From Bacteroides gallinarum DSM 18171 = JCM 13658 (GTDB taxonomy: Bacteria; Bacteroidota; Bacteroidia; Bacteroidales; Bacteroidaceae): a stretch of DNA of 64,000 nt. The notes under the pieces were generated by a model. It saw only the letters and a list, made by a program, of their open reading frames with translations. It was not told the DNA's origin and made no database searches. The stretch lies in NCBI RefSeq assembly GCF_000374365.1, contig NZ_KB894134.1, positions 1 to 64,000 of the forward strand. Direction: 5' to 3'. This document shows positions 1 to 8,482 of the stretch, piece after piece; position 1 is the stretch's first letter; every line of letters starts with the position of its first letter. Made by a program: the position numbers and the translations under genes.

Positions 1-40
1 GGGATTTGTTCAATCGCCGCCTTGTTCCTGAAAGCGGGTG

Positions 41-73
41 CAAAGGTAAGGACTTTACCGGATAACTTCCAAA
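41..73 (-). promoter_or_regulatory. Proximal promoter of a leftward operon (probably rRNA)
   Basis: On the minus strand TTTGG (73 to 69) is followed after 20 bp by TACCTTTG (48 to 41), an exact fit to the Bacteroidota vegetative promoter. Upstream lie A-tracts resembling an UP element. The region beyond the -7 box (minus-strand GCACCCGCTTTCAGGAAC) matches what I recall of Bacteroides rRNA leaders. The transcribed gene lies outside the window, so the rRNA assignment is an inference. Confidence 0.75.
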
Positions 74-218
74 TGTTTTTGGAAGTTTTTTCATTTTTCT
101 TTTTAAAGGAGGACGTTTCGGATGAAACTGCTCATTTATGGAAGAAAAATGAAAGGCTTCTTACACCGTTTCTGTCAGAATGTCAATTCAACGCTGCCTC
201 CGTTCCCGAAAGCGGATG

Positions 219-250
219 CAAAAGTAGGGCTTTTGGGAATATGAACCAAA
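219..250 (-). promoter_or_regulatory. Distal tandem promoter of the same leftward operon
   Basis: On the minus strand TTTGG (250 to 246), 19 bp, then TACTTTTG (226 to 219). The segment after the -7 box (GCATCCGCTTTCGGGAAC) closely resembles the corresponding segment of the proximal promoter, so the two look like a duplicated promoter unit about 178 bp apart. Tandem promoters are usual for rRNA operons. Confidence 0.7.
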
Positions 251-882
251 TATACGGGAAGGTTTTTTACTTTATTTCCTGAAGGTTTTCCGTAAAAGGT
301 TGATTGATAGGCATATCAGAGGGGATATTTTTTAAGGGGAAGGAAGGGCGGCGGTGGAGGGTACACATTATAGTATATAAAGGCGCACATGGAGGGCGCG
401 AGCACGCGTTTCCATGTGCGGACGGGTAAAGGTGGGCGTCCGTACAAATCCGAAGGCGGACGGTGGCGCGGAGGTGTATGCAGGTATAGGCAATGGAGAC
501 ACCCGGAGGGGAAAGGCAGGAGGGGAACAGGCGGAAAGAAGGAGGGGATGAGGAGGCATACGCTCTGCGGAAAAAAGGAATGACCGGAAAATAAGAAAGG
601 GATGACGCTACGACTGGGATGCAATTGGAAGGCTTATAATAGGGGATTAAAAGCCTTTTAATACCATATTAGAAGCCTTTTAAGTATAAGACGACGTAGG
701 AAAGAGGAGCGTTAAGAAAACAGGGAAAGGTACATGAAAAAGGAGGATTATCTGTCAAGGTACAAGCAACGCCGGGCAGGGCGAGGAAAGGATATGTCGG
801 TTAAAGCATAACGGAAATGATATCCGGATAAAACATACCATAAAATGGACAGAGAATTACCCCCAAAAACGGAGAAGGGAGC

Positions 883-928
883 AAAAAGGAGTGCCGGAAT
901 AAGATTTTACAATCATCCCGGCACTCCT
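883..928 (-). terminator. Rho-independent terminator after the GH3 gene
   Basis: A perfect 11-bp stem (887-897 with 918-928, AGGAGTGCCGG on the minus strand) is followed on the minus strand by TTTTT. It lies about 30 bp beyond the stop codon of the glycosidase gene. Confidence 0.85.
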
Positions 929-958
929 GAAATCAATTCCGAAGGCAAATTCAGAACT

Positions 959-3547
959 TTATTCTATTACAAAACTTCCATGCTGCAAGTCCTGTTCTTG
1001 CGAACTTCTTCCCACCATAACATCGTACTTGCCTGCACAGACACGCATGGTATTGCTTTGGGTATCCCACCATTCCAATTCTTTATCGTTCAGACTAAAT
1101 TCAACATCGACACTCTTTCCGGCAGGAATATAGACACGTTTAAAAGCACGCAGGGTCTTGACCGGTCCTTCGGCATCTTCCTGCTTTTTAAGATAAACCT
1201 GTACAACTTCTTCGCCGCCACGCTGACCGCTATTAGTAACGTTGACAGTCAGTTTCAGAGGTTCTCCCGACTTAATCCGGTCGTTGGCCAATACTAATTT
1301 TCCATACTCAAAGGTGGTATAGCTCAATCCGTAGCCGAAGGGGAAAAGTGGTTGCTGAGTCATATAACGGTACGTTCTGCCGGTCATATTATAATCTTCA
1401 AAATCCGGAAGCTGGGACATATTGCGATAAAAAGTTACAGGTAACCGTCCCGCCGGGTTATAATCGCCGAACAGCACCTCTGCCACGGCAGTTCCGCCTG
1501 CCTGGCCGGGATACCAAGCCTGCAAGATAGCTTCGCAGTTCTTCGTTTCGGGTTCCAGGGCAATGGGCGAACCGGAGCAATTCACCAGGATTATCTTCTT
1601 ACCGGCACGGTGTAGCGCATTAATCAATTCGCGCTGTACGGACGGCAATTCGATATCCGTCCTGTCTCCTCCCTTGAAACCGGGAAGATTGACACCCATT
1701 TCCTCTCCTTCCAGAACAGGAGATACGCCGCTGGCAAAAATCACGACATCGGCATCCTTCACACGAGCCACGGAAGCGTCGATATCTACTTTCTTCTTGA
1801 AGCCGATATCGAAATTCAATTGGGCATCGCTCCTGAAATATTCAAAGTCGAGCTCAATTTCATAAGGAGTACCCGCCTTTACCTGCAATGTATAATTCAA
1901 CGACCTGCCGCCGTGCGTATTGAAGAAACGCTTCACCTCTTCGCCATTAATGCGCAGGCGACCGGAACCGTATGTATAAATCTCGAACACCACCTCGCCC
2001 GACTGTTGGGGAGTGAGCACACTATTGTAGGTCGCGGAAAAGTCCGTCAGATTGACTCCCGGTGCAAAGACCGTGGCTCCCGATGTACAGAAGCGGAAAG
2101 GAGTGGTGACCTGCGTGGTGGTAACCGGGTCGCCCTCGCGCTTCACGTTGTTCCAGTAACGCGCAGTAAACCCTTGTCCGGCAGCGGACTTGCATTGGTT
2201 GAACACGCTTTGAATCAGCGTTCTTTCCACCCAACTGCAACCTTGCTCGTAAATCAGCTTATCGTCTGCACCCAGTGCGTTGCGTATTCCGTCCAGAATA
2301 GTGACTGTGTGCGAAGGCATTCCGTTATAATTGCCCCACTGCATTACGGAGTCGTTGGCGTTGGGACCCATAACGGCTACGGTGAGTCCACCACGTTTCA
2401 AGGGCAGGATGTCGTCTTTGTTCTGGAGCAATGTCATGGATTTACGGGCTATATCCAGCGCCAGCGAGTCGTGTGCGGCCGAGGCAACGACTGAGAAAGG
2501 TATCTTTGTCCAGGACACCTGTTCCGGGTCGTCCATTTCCCCCAAAGCGAAACGGGCTTCCAGCAGGCGTACTACTGCCTTATCAATGTCTTGCTCGTCA
2601 ATCTTACCCTCGCGGACTGCCTGCACCAGCGCCTTATAGCTGGAACCGCATTCCAAATCCGTTCCGCTCAGCACAGCGGCTGCCGAAGCAGACCCGGCAT
2701 CGGGAGATACCTTATGCCCATGCTCGTTATAGAAATCGGCAATAGCGCCGCAATCGGAAAGGACGATGCCGTCGAAGCCCCACTCACCACGCAAAATCTG
2801 CATCAGCAAACGGTCGCTTCCGCAGCAAGGCTTACCTTCGAAGCGGTTATAGGCGCACATCACCTCTTTTACCCCGGCTTCCTTCACCAATGCTTCGAAA
2901 GGCGGCAGATAGGTTTCATACAAATCGCGTGCGCTGAGGTCTTCCACATTGAAAGAGTGGCGGTTCCATTCCGGCCCGGAGTGCACGGCAAAGTGCTTGG
3001 CGCAAGCATGCAATTTGTCGTACTTGCCGTCATTGGTTCCTTGCAACCCCTTCACTACCATAACGCCCATGCGGCTGGTGAGATAGGGGTCTTCGCCATA
3101 AGTTTCGATGCCCCGTCCCCAGCGAGGGTCGCGGTAGATATTCACCGTAGGCGTCCACATGGTAAGTCCCTGGTAGCGCTCGTAGCTTCCCTGGGATGCG
3201 TAGTGTGCATTTTTTGCACGCGCCTCATCCGATACGGCATCGAATACTTCGTACACCGTTTCCGGCGAGAAAGATGCCGCCATGCCTATCGGCTGCGGAA
3301 AAACCGTAGCCAGTCCAGCACGTGCCACGCCGTGCAACGCTTCGTTCCACCAGTTATAGGGTTTGATGCCCAGGCGCTCCACCGGCTGGGAGGAGTCCAT
3401 CATCAATGCTACTTTTTCCTCTAAAGTAAGTTCTTTCAGCAGAAGTTCCGCCCGTTTTTCCGGAGCCAGAGAAGTAGTCCGGTAGGTAGGCTGGCTACAC
3501 CCTATCAGCAGTAAAAGAGGTAACCAATAGATAAGTTCCCGTTTCAT
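959..3547 (-). CDS. GH3 family glycoside hydrolase lipoprotein with PA14 domain (beta-xylosidase/beta-glucosidase type)
   Basis: The 862-residue product starts with a lipoprotein signal (LLLIGC, lipidated Cys17), so it should be anchored in the outer or inner membrane. The N-terminal GH3 barrel spans roughly residues 30-340. It holds the WNEALHGV signature common in beta-xylosidases, the AKHF motif near 183-186, and GIVLSDCGA with the probable nucleophile Asp265. The C-terminal alpha/beta domain is interrupted near 455-590 by a PA14-like sugar-binding domain, and a fibronectin-III-like domain closes the protein. It should release terminal xylose, glucose or arabinose residues from plant-derived oligosaccharides; the exact sugar cannot be read from sequence. 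It is a single-gene unit with its own promoter region and terminator, and no SusC/SusD pair lies in the window. Confidence 0.92.
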   Translation of the reverse strand: MKRELIYWLPLLLLIGCSQPTYRTTSLAPEKRAELLLKELTLEEKVALMMDSSQPVERLGIKPYNWWNEALHGVARAGLATVFPQPIGMAASFSPETVYEVFDAVSDEARAKNAHYASQGSYERYQGLTMWTPTVNIYRDPRWGRGIETYGEDPYLTSRMGVMVVKGLQGTNDGKYDKLHACAKHFAVHSGPEWNRHSFNVEDLSARDLYETYLPPFEALVKEAGVKEVMCAYNRFEGKPCCGSDRLLMQILRGEWGFDGIVLSDCGAIADFYNEHGHKVSPDAGSASAAAVLSGTDLECGSSYKALVQAVREGKIDEQDIDKAVVRLLEARFALGEMDDPEQVSWTKIPFSVVASAAHDSLALDIARKSMTLLQNKDDILPLKRGGLTVAVMGPNANDSVMQWGNYNGMPSHTVTILDGIRNALGADDKLIYEQGCSWVERTLIQSVFNQCKSAAGQGFTARYWNNVKREGDPVTTTQVTTPFRFCTSGATVFAPGVNLTDFSATYNSVLTPQQSGEVVFEIYTYGSGRLRINGEEVKRFFNTHGGRSLNYTLQVKAGTPYEIELDFEYFRSDAQLNFDIGFKKKVDIDASVARVKDADVVIFASGVSPVLEGEEMGVNLPGFKGGDRTDIELPSVQRELINALHRAGKKIILVNCSGSPIALEPETKNCEAILQAWYPGQAGGTAVAEVLFGDYNPAGRLPVTFYRNMSQLPDFEDYNMTGRTYRYMTQQPLFPFGYGLSYTTFEYGKLVLANDRIKSGEPLKLTVNVTNSGQRGGEEVVQVYLKKQEDAEGPVKTLRAFKRVYIPAGKSVDVEFSLNDKELEWWDTQSNTMRVCAGKYDVMVGRSSQEQDLQHGSFVIE

Positions 3548-3592
3548 GATTGTTGTTGTTTTTAATGATAGTAATCAGATTTATTTGTCCCA

Positions 3593-3659
3593 CAAAGATA
3601 CGGGGTTGCCCGGTATACTATTGTGCCGGATGTTTCATAAACTTTACCGGATGTTTCAT
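3593..3659 (-). promoter_or_regulatory. GH3 promoter with 21-bp-spaced direct repeat
   Basis: On the minus strand the -7 box TATCTTTG lies at 3600 to 3593. No -33 element is present at the right distance. Instead a 13-bp direct repeat (plus-strand CCGGATGTTTCAT) occurs at 3626-3638 and 3647-3659, start-to-start exactly 21 bp. This looks like a two-half-site activator operator of the kind bound by AraC-type domains. Confidence 0.6.
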
Positions 3660-3701
3660 TCTCTCCCTTATCCGCGGTTTCCATACCGCAACGGCAGGCC
3701 G

Positions 3702-5210
3702 TCAGAACTGGAAATAGATAAACGGCTGTATCTCCGAGCTCTTCATCTGCACCACAAGGTAAATTACGGCGATGAGCAGCAGCGCCTTCCCGATAAGCGG
3801 AAGGCGGATAACCGCCTTACAGCAGGCATGCTCCCAACTGTCCGGCACGAAATGGAGGAAGAATCCGAGCGACATCAAAGCGAACACCTCCCAATAGCCC
3901 GCTACCAGTTGCGGAAAGAGTTGGGGGCGGAAAGCGGTGAATAGCTGGTTCAGCATATCCAGCGAGGTAGAGAAATCGGCATTACGGAAGAATATCCAGC
4001 AGAAGCAAACGAAGTGGAACGTGATTACAATACCGAAGAAACGGCGGATGCCGTGACTCCGTTCTCCCTTCTTCCTACCGGTAATGCTCATCCAGAGTTT
4101 ATGGGCTGCCAGAGCCACTCCGTGCAGCACTCCCCAGAAAACGAAATTCCAGGACGCGCCATGCCACAAACCGCCCAGAAACATGGTGATAATGAGGTTG
4201 GCATACTGGCGTATCTTCCCTTTGCGGTTGCCACCCAGGGAGATATAGAGGTAATCGCGCAGCCAGGTGGAGAGCGAGATGTGCCAACGCCGCCAGAATT
4301 CCGTTATGGATGCCGACTTATAGGGGGAATCGAAATTCATATTGAAGTGGAAGCCCAGCAGCAAGGCGATACCGATAGCCATATCGCTATAACCGGAGAA
4401 GTCGCAATAGATTTGCAACGCATAGCCGTAAATGCCCATAAGGTTTTCCACTCCCGAATACAAGGTGGGGTTATCGAAGATGCGCTCTACAAAATTGATG
4501 CTGATATAGTCCGAGATAACCGCTTTCTTGAAAAGCCCGCTTACAATCAGGAAGATGCCTCTTCCGAACATCTCGCCGGAAACGAACAGCGGACGGCGGA
4601 TTTGCGGAATGAAGTCGCGTGCCCGCACGATAGGCCCCGCCACCAACTGCGGAAAGAAGGATACGTAGAACGCATAATCCAACAGATTGGTAAGGGGTGT
4701 TATCTCCTTACGGTACACATCGATTGTATAACTGAGCGACTGGAAGGTGAAAAACGATATGCCTACGGGGAGGAAGATATCTACTGCCGTGAACGTGCCG
4801 CCTGTAAGCGAAGCAAAGAAGCCGCCGAGGAAATTCGTATATTTAAAGTAGCACAGCATCCCCAGGTTTATCGCCAGGCTGGCTACGACCCACGCCTTAC
4901 GCCGCCAGCGCACAGCGGTACGCTCCATGAACCGGGCGATGAAGAAATCGCTTACCGTAACAGCGGCAAGCAGGAAGAAATAAGTGCCGCTGCTTTTATA
5001 ATAAAAATAGTAGGAGAACAGGGTGACGAACAACAGACGGGCGGTAGTGCGACGTTGCAGCAGCAGGTAGACCGCGATAAAAGCGGTGAACAGCCACAGG
5101 AAAATGCCGCTGCTGAATATCATCGGTGCGTGCGGGTCGTACACGAACAGTTCGTGCAGGCGGGTAAGGTCTATATTAAGTTTGTCCAGGAGTTCGTCAA
5201 TAGTCCACAT
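3702..5210 (-). CDS. MBOAT family membrane-bound O-acyltransferase
   Basis: This 502-residue polytopic membrane protein belongs to the MBOAT family (AlgI/DltB/PatA type). Visible signatures are EFWRRWHISLSTWLRDYLY and, further on, GGLWHGASWNFVFWGVLHG, which contains the catalytic histidine of the family. About ten hydrophobic segments are present. Such proteins pass acetyl (or other acyl) groups across the cytoplasmic membrane to an exported polymer or to a partner SGNH protein. Two SGNH-family genes lie directly upstream in the same direction, which fits an O-acetylation pathway. The acceptor polymer is unknown: no alginate or teichoic acid genes are nearby. It is the last gene of the apparent TetR-led operon, 81 bp after its neighbour. 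Confidence 0.9.
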   Translation of the reverse strand: MWTIDELLDKLNIDLTRLHELFVYDPHAPMIFSSGIFLWLFTAFIAVYLLLQRRTTARLLFVTLFSYYFYYKSSGTYFFLLAAVTVSDFFIARFMERTAVRWRRKAWVVASLAINLGMLCYFKYTNFLGGFFASLTGGTFTAVDIFLPVGISFFTFQSLSYTIDVYRKEITPLTNLLDYAFYVSFFPQLVAGPIVRARDFIPQIRRPLFVSGEMFGRGIFLIVSGLFKKAVISDYISINFVERIFDNPTLYSGVENLMGIYGYALQIYCDFSGYSDMAIGIALLLGFHFNMNFDSPYKSASITEFWRRWHISLSTWLRDYLYISLGGNRKGKIRQYANLIITMFLGGLWHGASWNFVFWGVLHGVALAAHKLWMSITGRKKGERSHGIRRFFGIVITFHFVCFCWIFFRNADFSTSLDMLNQLFTAFRPQLFPQLVAGYWEVFALMSLGFFLHFVPDSWEHACCKAVIRLPLIGKALLLIAVIYLVVQMKSSEIQPFIYFQF

Positions 5211-5291
5211 CGGTCGGTTTACGGTTTAATCGGATATGTGTATGTTCGGTTTATATCGCCAAGCAATCCGGAAGATATGCCGGCTGCTCAA

Positions 5292-6233
5292 TTACCGGCT
5301 GCAATAGTCATTGTATGCCTTCAGCAGGGCGCAGTAGAACATCTCTCCCTGCAACGCATAGCCTTCCGGAAGATAGTGTATATGGTCGGGGCGCATCAGC
5401 CCTGCCGCCTGCCAGTTGAGACAGGCACGGCGGACGCCGCCGAAAACCTCGTACATATCCCACACCGCCAGTCCGTTGGCATCGGCGAAACGGCGGATAG
5501 ACTGCACGGTGACGGAGGTATGGGGATTGACCTTATACGTGCGCCGGCGTCGCCGCTGGCGGAAGCTCTCGTACGAACCGGGCGGAGTGGTCATCAGTAC
5601 CGGAACGCCGGGCAGCTTGCTGCGGAGCATACGCAACAGCTCGTTCATCTGCCGGTAGTGCAACAAGGGGTTGTATCTTCTGTTATGGCTCTCGTTCGTT
5701 CCGAAAGACAGGATGACGAGGTCGGGATGCAGGGCGGCAATCGCCGCCACACGCTCCGGACGGGTAAAGGTGGAGCAGAAAGCACCGTTTATCCCCATAT
5801 CCGTATAAGACAGCGCACCGAAGGTCTGCCGGAGCAGCCCGCCCGTGGTTCTCGGAAAGACATGTCCGCGGATATGGCTGTCGCCCACATGCACGATACG
5901 TACCGTATCGGTGGCAGCGCCCAGGCGCAACATACGCATCTTTTCCCAAAAGGGATTCAGAATACCGACACTGTCTATCAGCTCGTTTTCTCCGATTTGC
6001 CGGAAGGCTTCCGGCAGGACGATGCAAGGAACGGGCAAGGTATCCGTACGCTGTCCGTAGACGATAAGGGTGTCGTAATCGGCCGATACTTCCTGAAGCC
6101 GGGGGCAACCGGGAAGCACGTCTTGGGCGCAGAGTCCCTGCACCGGATAGAATGAAAAGAAAAGCAGTACGGACAACGCGCAGCCAATCGTACACTGCAA
6201 GCCGTACGAGCCTGCCCTATGGTTCCGCCTCAT
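5292..6233 (-). CDS. SGNH/GDSL-family exported esterase or acetyltransferase
   Basis: I chose the start at 6233 (about 313 residues) because it places a basic n-region and hydrophobic segment at the N-terminus (MRRNHRAGS, then ALSVLLFFSFYPVQGLCAQ) and overlaps the upstream gene by only 17 bp. A longer frame reaches 6335. SGNH blocks are recognisable: VGDSHIRGH (block I, catalytic Ser), LSFGTNES (block III, Asn), and DHIHYLPEGY near the C-terminus with the catalytic Asp-His pair. It is probably periplasmic. Next to an MBOAT gene it most likely transfers to, or removes, acetyl groups from an envelope glycan, as AlgX/AlgJ or PatB do. A free-standing esterase is the alternative. Confidence 0.82.
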   Translation of the reverse strand: MRRNHRAGSYGLQCTIGCALSVLLFFSFYPVQGLCAQDVLPGCPRLQEVSADYDTLIVYGQRTDTLPVPCIVLPEAFRQIGENELIDSVGILNPFWEKMRMLRLGAATDTVRIVHVGDSHIRGHVFPRTTGGLLRQTFGALSYTDMGINGAFCSTFTRPERVAAIAALHPDLVILSFGTNESHNRRYNPLLHYRQMNELLRMLRSKLPGVPVLMTTPPGSYESFRQRRRRRTYKVNPHTSVTVQSIRRFADANGLAVWDMYEVFGGVRRACLNWQAAGLMRPDHIHYLPEGYALQGEMFYCALLKAYNDYCSR

Positions 6234-7593
6234 AAGCCCGCCTCCTGTCGTATTGTTCCTTGCCATAAACCAATGCCTCATAAAGTAATCCCGCCAGGTG
6301 TTTACCTCCGCGGAAGTTGATATGCGTATAATCATAATTGGCTAAAGAGGGTTTGGCATGTACCATATCGGCCATACTGCCCTCGCCGCCCATTGCTTCG
6401 AACATGTTCCAGAAAGCCACGCCGCTCTCGGCCGCCAGGTTCTGCTGGTAGCGGACGAGGTTCTTAATGCCGGGCATGGTCAGCAAGTCGCCGGTTTCGG
6501 TCTTGTACTCGCGGTCGCCTACACCGACTATGAGGATGCCTGCCTGCGGAAAGGCTTTTTTCAGGTGGGCAATGGTTTCCAACATCCCGTCACGGTAGCG
6601 GTCGTAGTTCCGTCCGCGCTCCGTGGCGACGTTCAGTCCGTACTGGAGGACTATCAAGTCGTAAGGTCGCTGTTCGTTGAACTCGCGCAGCATCCGGAGG
6701 GGAAGGGAACGCAACGAAAGGCCGGAGCTGCCGCGCAGCGAGAAGTTATCGAGGACGATACCCTGCGTACCGTCCATAGCCAGCCCGTAGAATAAGGTGG
6801 AATCGGCACTTTCCACATCCCAGCGTACGGAACCGATATGCCCCGTTACCGCCATTTCTTGCAGTCCGCCGGTAGGAGGGAAAGTTTCGGTGTGCGCCTC
6901 GCCTTTGTTTACGGATGCCGAGAGGGTGACTTCGCCTTTGTTATAAAAGAAAATGGATGCCTGCCCGCAGGTGTCGAGCCGGGATGCATAGTTTTTCTGC
7001 CCGCGAAGCTCTACGTAAGCCCCGGAATGCGGAACGAAATAGTGCCCCGAGATGCCCAGCTTGCTGCGGTCGAAGTACACGGTGTCCAGTAGGGAATGGC
7101 TTTGCCAGCCGTTGAAACGATGCCGTACCGTAGGGCGGTAGCCGCTGGTCATGGATGTTATGGTTACGAAGCCTACCCCGCAACCGCCATACCGGTTTTG
7201 CAACATCGCACGCAGGTCGGCCGTAAGAATATCCGCTTCGATGAAGGAATCGCCGAAATAGGCGATACGCACCAGGCGGGGCTTTGCTGCCAGCCGGTCC
7301 AGCGCACGGTAGAAAGGTGTCATGCCCCGCAGGGTGGAGTCGCTGTAATCTTCGATACAGGTCATCCCGCTACGGCAGGTATCTACAAAGGCCGGTTTCA
7401 CTTTTGGAGGGGGAAGCGGCAGGCTGTCCGGCTCGCTCACCACGTCCGGGGAGGGGCGCACATCGCCCAGTATGTCTACCTTCCTCAACACATAACCGCC
7501 TATCGTAACTCCCGGCAACAAACTCATCAGCAGAAGTACGGCCACTACGATAAGCATTAGCCAACCCGTATATTTCAAAACACTTTTTTCCAT
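6217..7593 (-). CDS. SGNH-family protein with N-terminal membrane anchor
   Basis: From the start at 7593 the product is about 458 residues; a longer frame begins at 7644 but adds a poor, hydrophobic-interrupted N-terminus. Residues 8-30 form one membrane anchor (YTGWLMLIVVAVLLLMSLLPG). The exported part has IAYFGDSFIEADI (block I Ser), IVLQYGLN (a modified block III) and DYTHINFRGG (Asp-His pair), so a catalytic SGNH fold is retained. It overlaps the next SGNH gene by 17 bp, and the two differ enough not to be a recent duplication. The arrangement recalls AlgJ/AlgX-type pairs in acetylation systems. Its substrate is unknown. Confidence 0.8.
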   Translation of the reverse strand: MEKSVLKYTGWLMLIVVAVLLLMSLLPGVTIGGYVLRKVDILGDVRPSPDVVSEPDSLPLPPPKVKPAFVDTCRSGMTCIEDYSDSTLRGMTPFYRALDRLAAKPRLVRIAYFGDSFIEADILTADLRAMLQNRYGGCGVGFVTITSMTSGYRPTVRHRFNGWQSHSLLDTVYFDRSKLGISGHYFVPHSGAYVELRGQKNYASRLDTCGQASIFFYNKGEVTLSASVNKGEAHTETFPPTGGLQEMAVTGHIGSVRWDVESADSTLFYGLAMDGTQGIVLDNFSLRGSSGLSLRSLPLRMLREFNEQRPYDLIVLQYGLNVATERGRNYDRYRDGMLETIAHLKKAFPQAGILIVGVGDREYKTETGDLLTMPGIKNLVRYQQNLAAESGVAFWNMFEAMGGEGSMADMVHAKPSLANYDYTHINFRGGKHLAGLLYEALVYGKEQYDRRRAYEAEP

Positions 7594-7655
7594 AATCAAT
7601 CCGGGCGCTAAGATAGAGACAATCTCTGTATCTTCATAAAACAACCGGCCGTTTT

Positions 7656-8324
7656 CTACCCGTTTTCTGCGATATTACTGTCGGGAATCGTCTTTTTGCG
7701 ATATTCGCGGATGAATGCTTCCAGCTCATGCGCCCCTTTCTCCGTAGAGATGCCCCGCAGAAAAGTAAACATGATAGATTCGTACACCTCGAGAAAAGAG
7801 TATTCCTTGCAGATGTCCGTATTCATCAGCAGGTCAATCTGCTCCCTTACCAGCAGATTGATTATGGCAAAGTTCACATCATCGCGGAAAATACCTTGCT
7901 TCACCCCTTCCTTAAAGAAGTTCACCGTTTCTTCCGAATCGCGGTTGTGCCGGCTCGTCATCAGCCCGTAGGCCTTGGGGTATTTCTTGAGGTCTTCGAA
8001 AAACTTCTTGTTGGTAGCATGGAATTTCTCGATACTGCGCTGGTAGCACTTCAGCAGGACTTCCAATACATTGCCGGAGGTGGCAAGTACGTTCTTCAGG
8101 AATTCGTCTCCCTCCCTCTGGCCTTTCAGGATGCACTCCTCCAGCAAGGTTTCCTTATCGGAAAAAACTTCATAAAGAGTACGCTTGGAAATACCCAATG
8201 AAGTGGCGATATCGTCCATTGTAATGCTCTTAATACCGTGCGTAGAAAATGCTTTTACGGCAGTCTCGATAATCCGTTCTCTAAGTTCCGGACGAGGAAC
8301 AAAGTGCCTGGTATATTCGCTCAT
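7656..8324 (-). CDS. TetR-family transcriptional regulator
   Basis: At 222 residues the length is typical of TetR repressors. The N-terminal helix-turn-helix lies at about residues 15-60 (AFSTHGIKSITMDDIATSLG followed by ISKRTLYEVFSDKETLL). The C-terminal ligand and dimer domain is not diagnostic. It heads a run of minus-strand genes: the first SGNH gene starts 62 bp after its stop, then the second SGNH gene and MBOAT. A perfect 15-bp inverted repeat covers its promoter, so it probably represses itself and the downstream cassette. The inducer is not predictable. Confidence 0.92.
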   Translation of the reverse strand: MSEYTRHFVPRPELRERIIETAVKAFSTHGIKSITMDDIATSLGISKRTLYEVFSDKETLLEECILKGQREGDEFLKNVLATSGNVLEVLLKCYQRSIEKFHATNKKFFEDLKKYPKAYGLMTSRHNRDSEETVNFFKEGVKQGIFRDDVNFAIINLLVREQIDLLMNTDICKEYSFLEVYESIMFTFLRGISTEKGAHELEAFIREYRKKTIPDSNIAENG

Positions 8325-8382
8325 TGCTTTTCCTTTTAAAATTCAAAACTCTTAATTATCCATTTTTCGGAATAAAACAAAG

Positions 8383-8426
8383 CAAATATAGAAAGAAAAC
8401 TTAATGAAATGATTAAGTTTTCTTTC
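8383..8426 (-). promoter_or_regulatory. TetR promoter and palindromic operator
   Basis: On the minus strand the -7 box TATATTTG lies at 8390 to 8383. Immediately upstream is a perfect inverted repeat, 8391-8405 (GAAAGAAAACTTAAT) with 8412-8426, spacer 6 bp. The 36-bp palindrome occupies the -10 to -45 interval, where a bound repressor would block polymerase. Confidence 0.8.
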
Positions 8427-8482
8427 TTTTATCGAACGGTTAATAAAAATTAGGGTTATGGTAGATTTTCCGGACAGTTTTC

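Larger units (their letters stand above)
1..958. other. Non-coding left edge, no supported gene
   Basis: No open frame here looks like a protein: the short frames overlap one another, are of low complexity and lack a credible start. Positions 41-250 carry two promoters pointing left and 883-928 a terminator, listed separately. Positions 345-560 are strikingly G-rich on the plus strand and include a perfect 10-bp inverted repeat (384-393 with 411-420). Positions 629-680 carry an AAGGCTT with two AAGCCTT copies in opposite orientation. I see no function for these last elements. Confidence 0.6.

Noticed and set aside
316-624. Coding gene in the left intergenic region
   Set aside because: The frames are Pro- or Arg-rich low-complexity products of the G-rich tract, overlap each other, and lack a promoter or recognisable start.
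4014-6155. 713-codon open frame on the plus strand opposite the MBOAT and SGNH genes
   Set aside because: Its translation is rich in Gln, Glu, Arg and His with no fold or motif, while the opposite strand encodes clear families. The openness comes from codon bias of the real genes.
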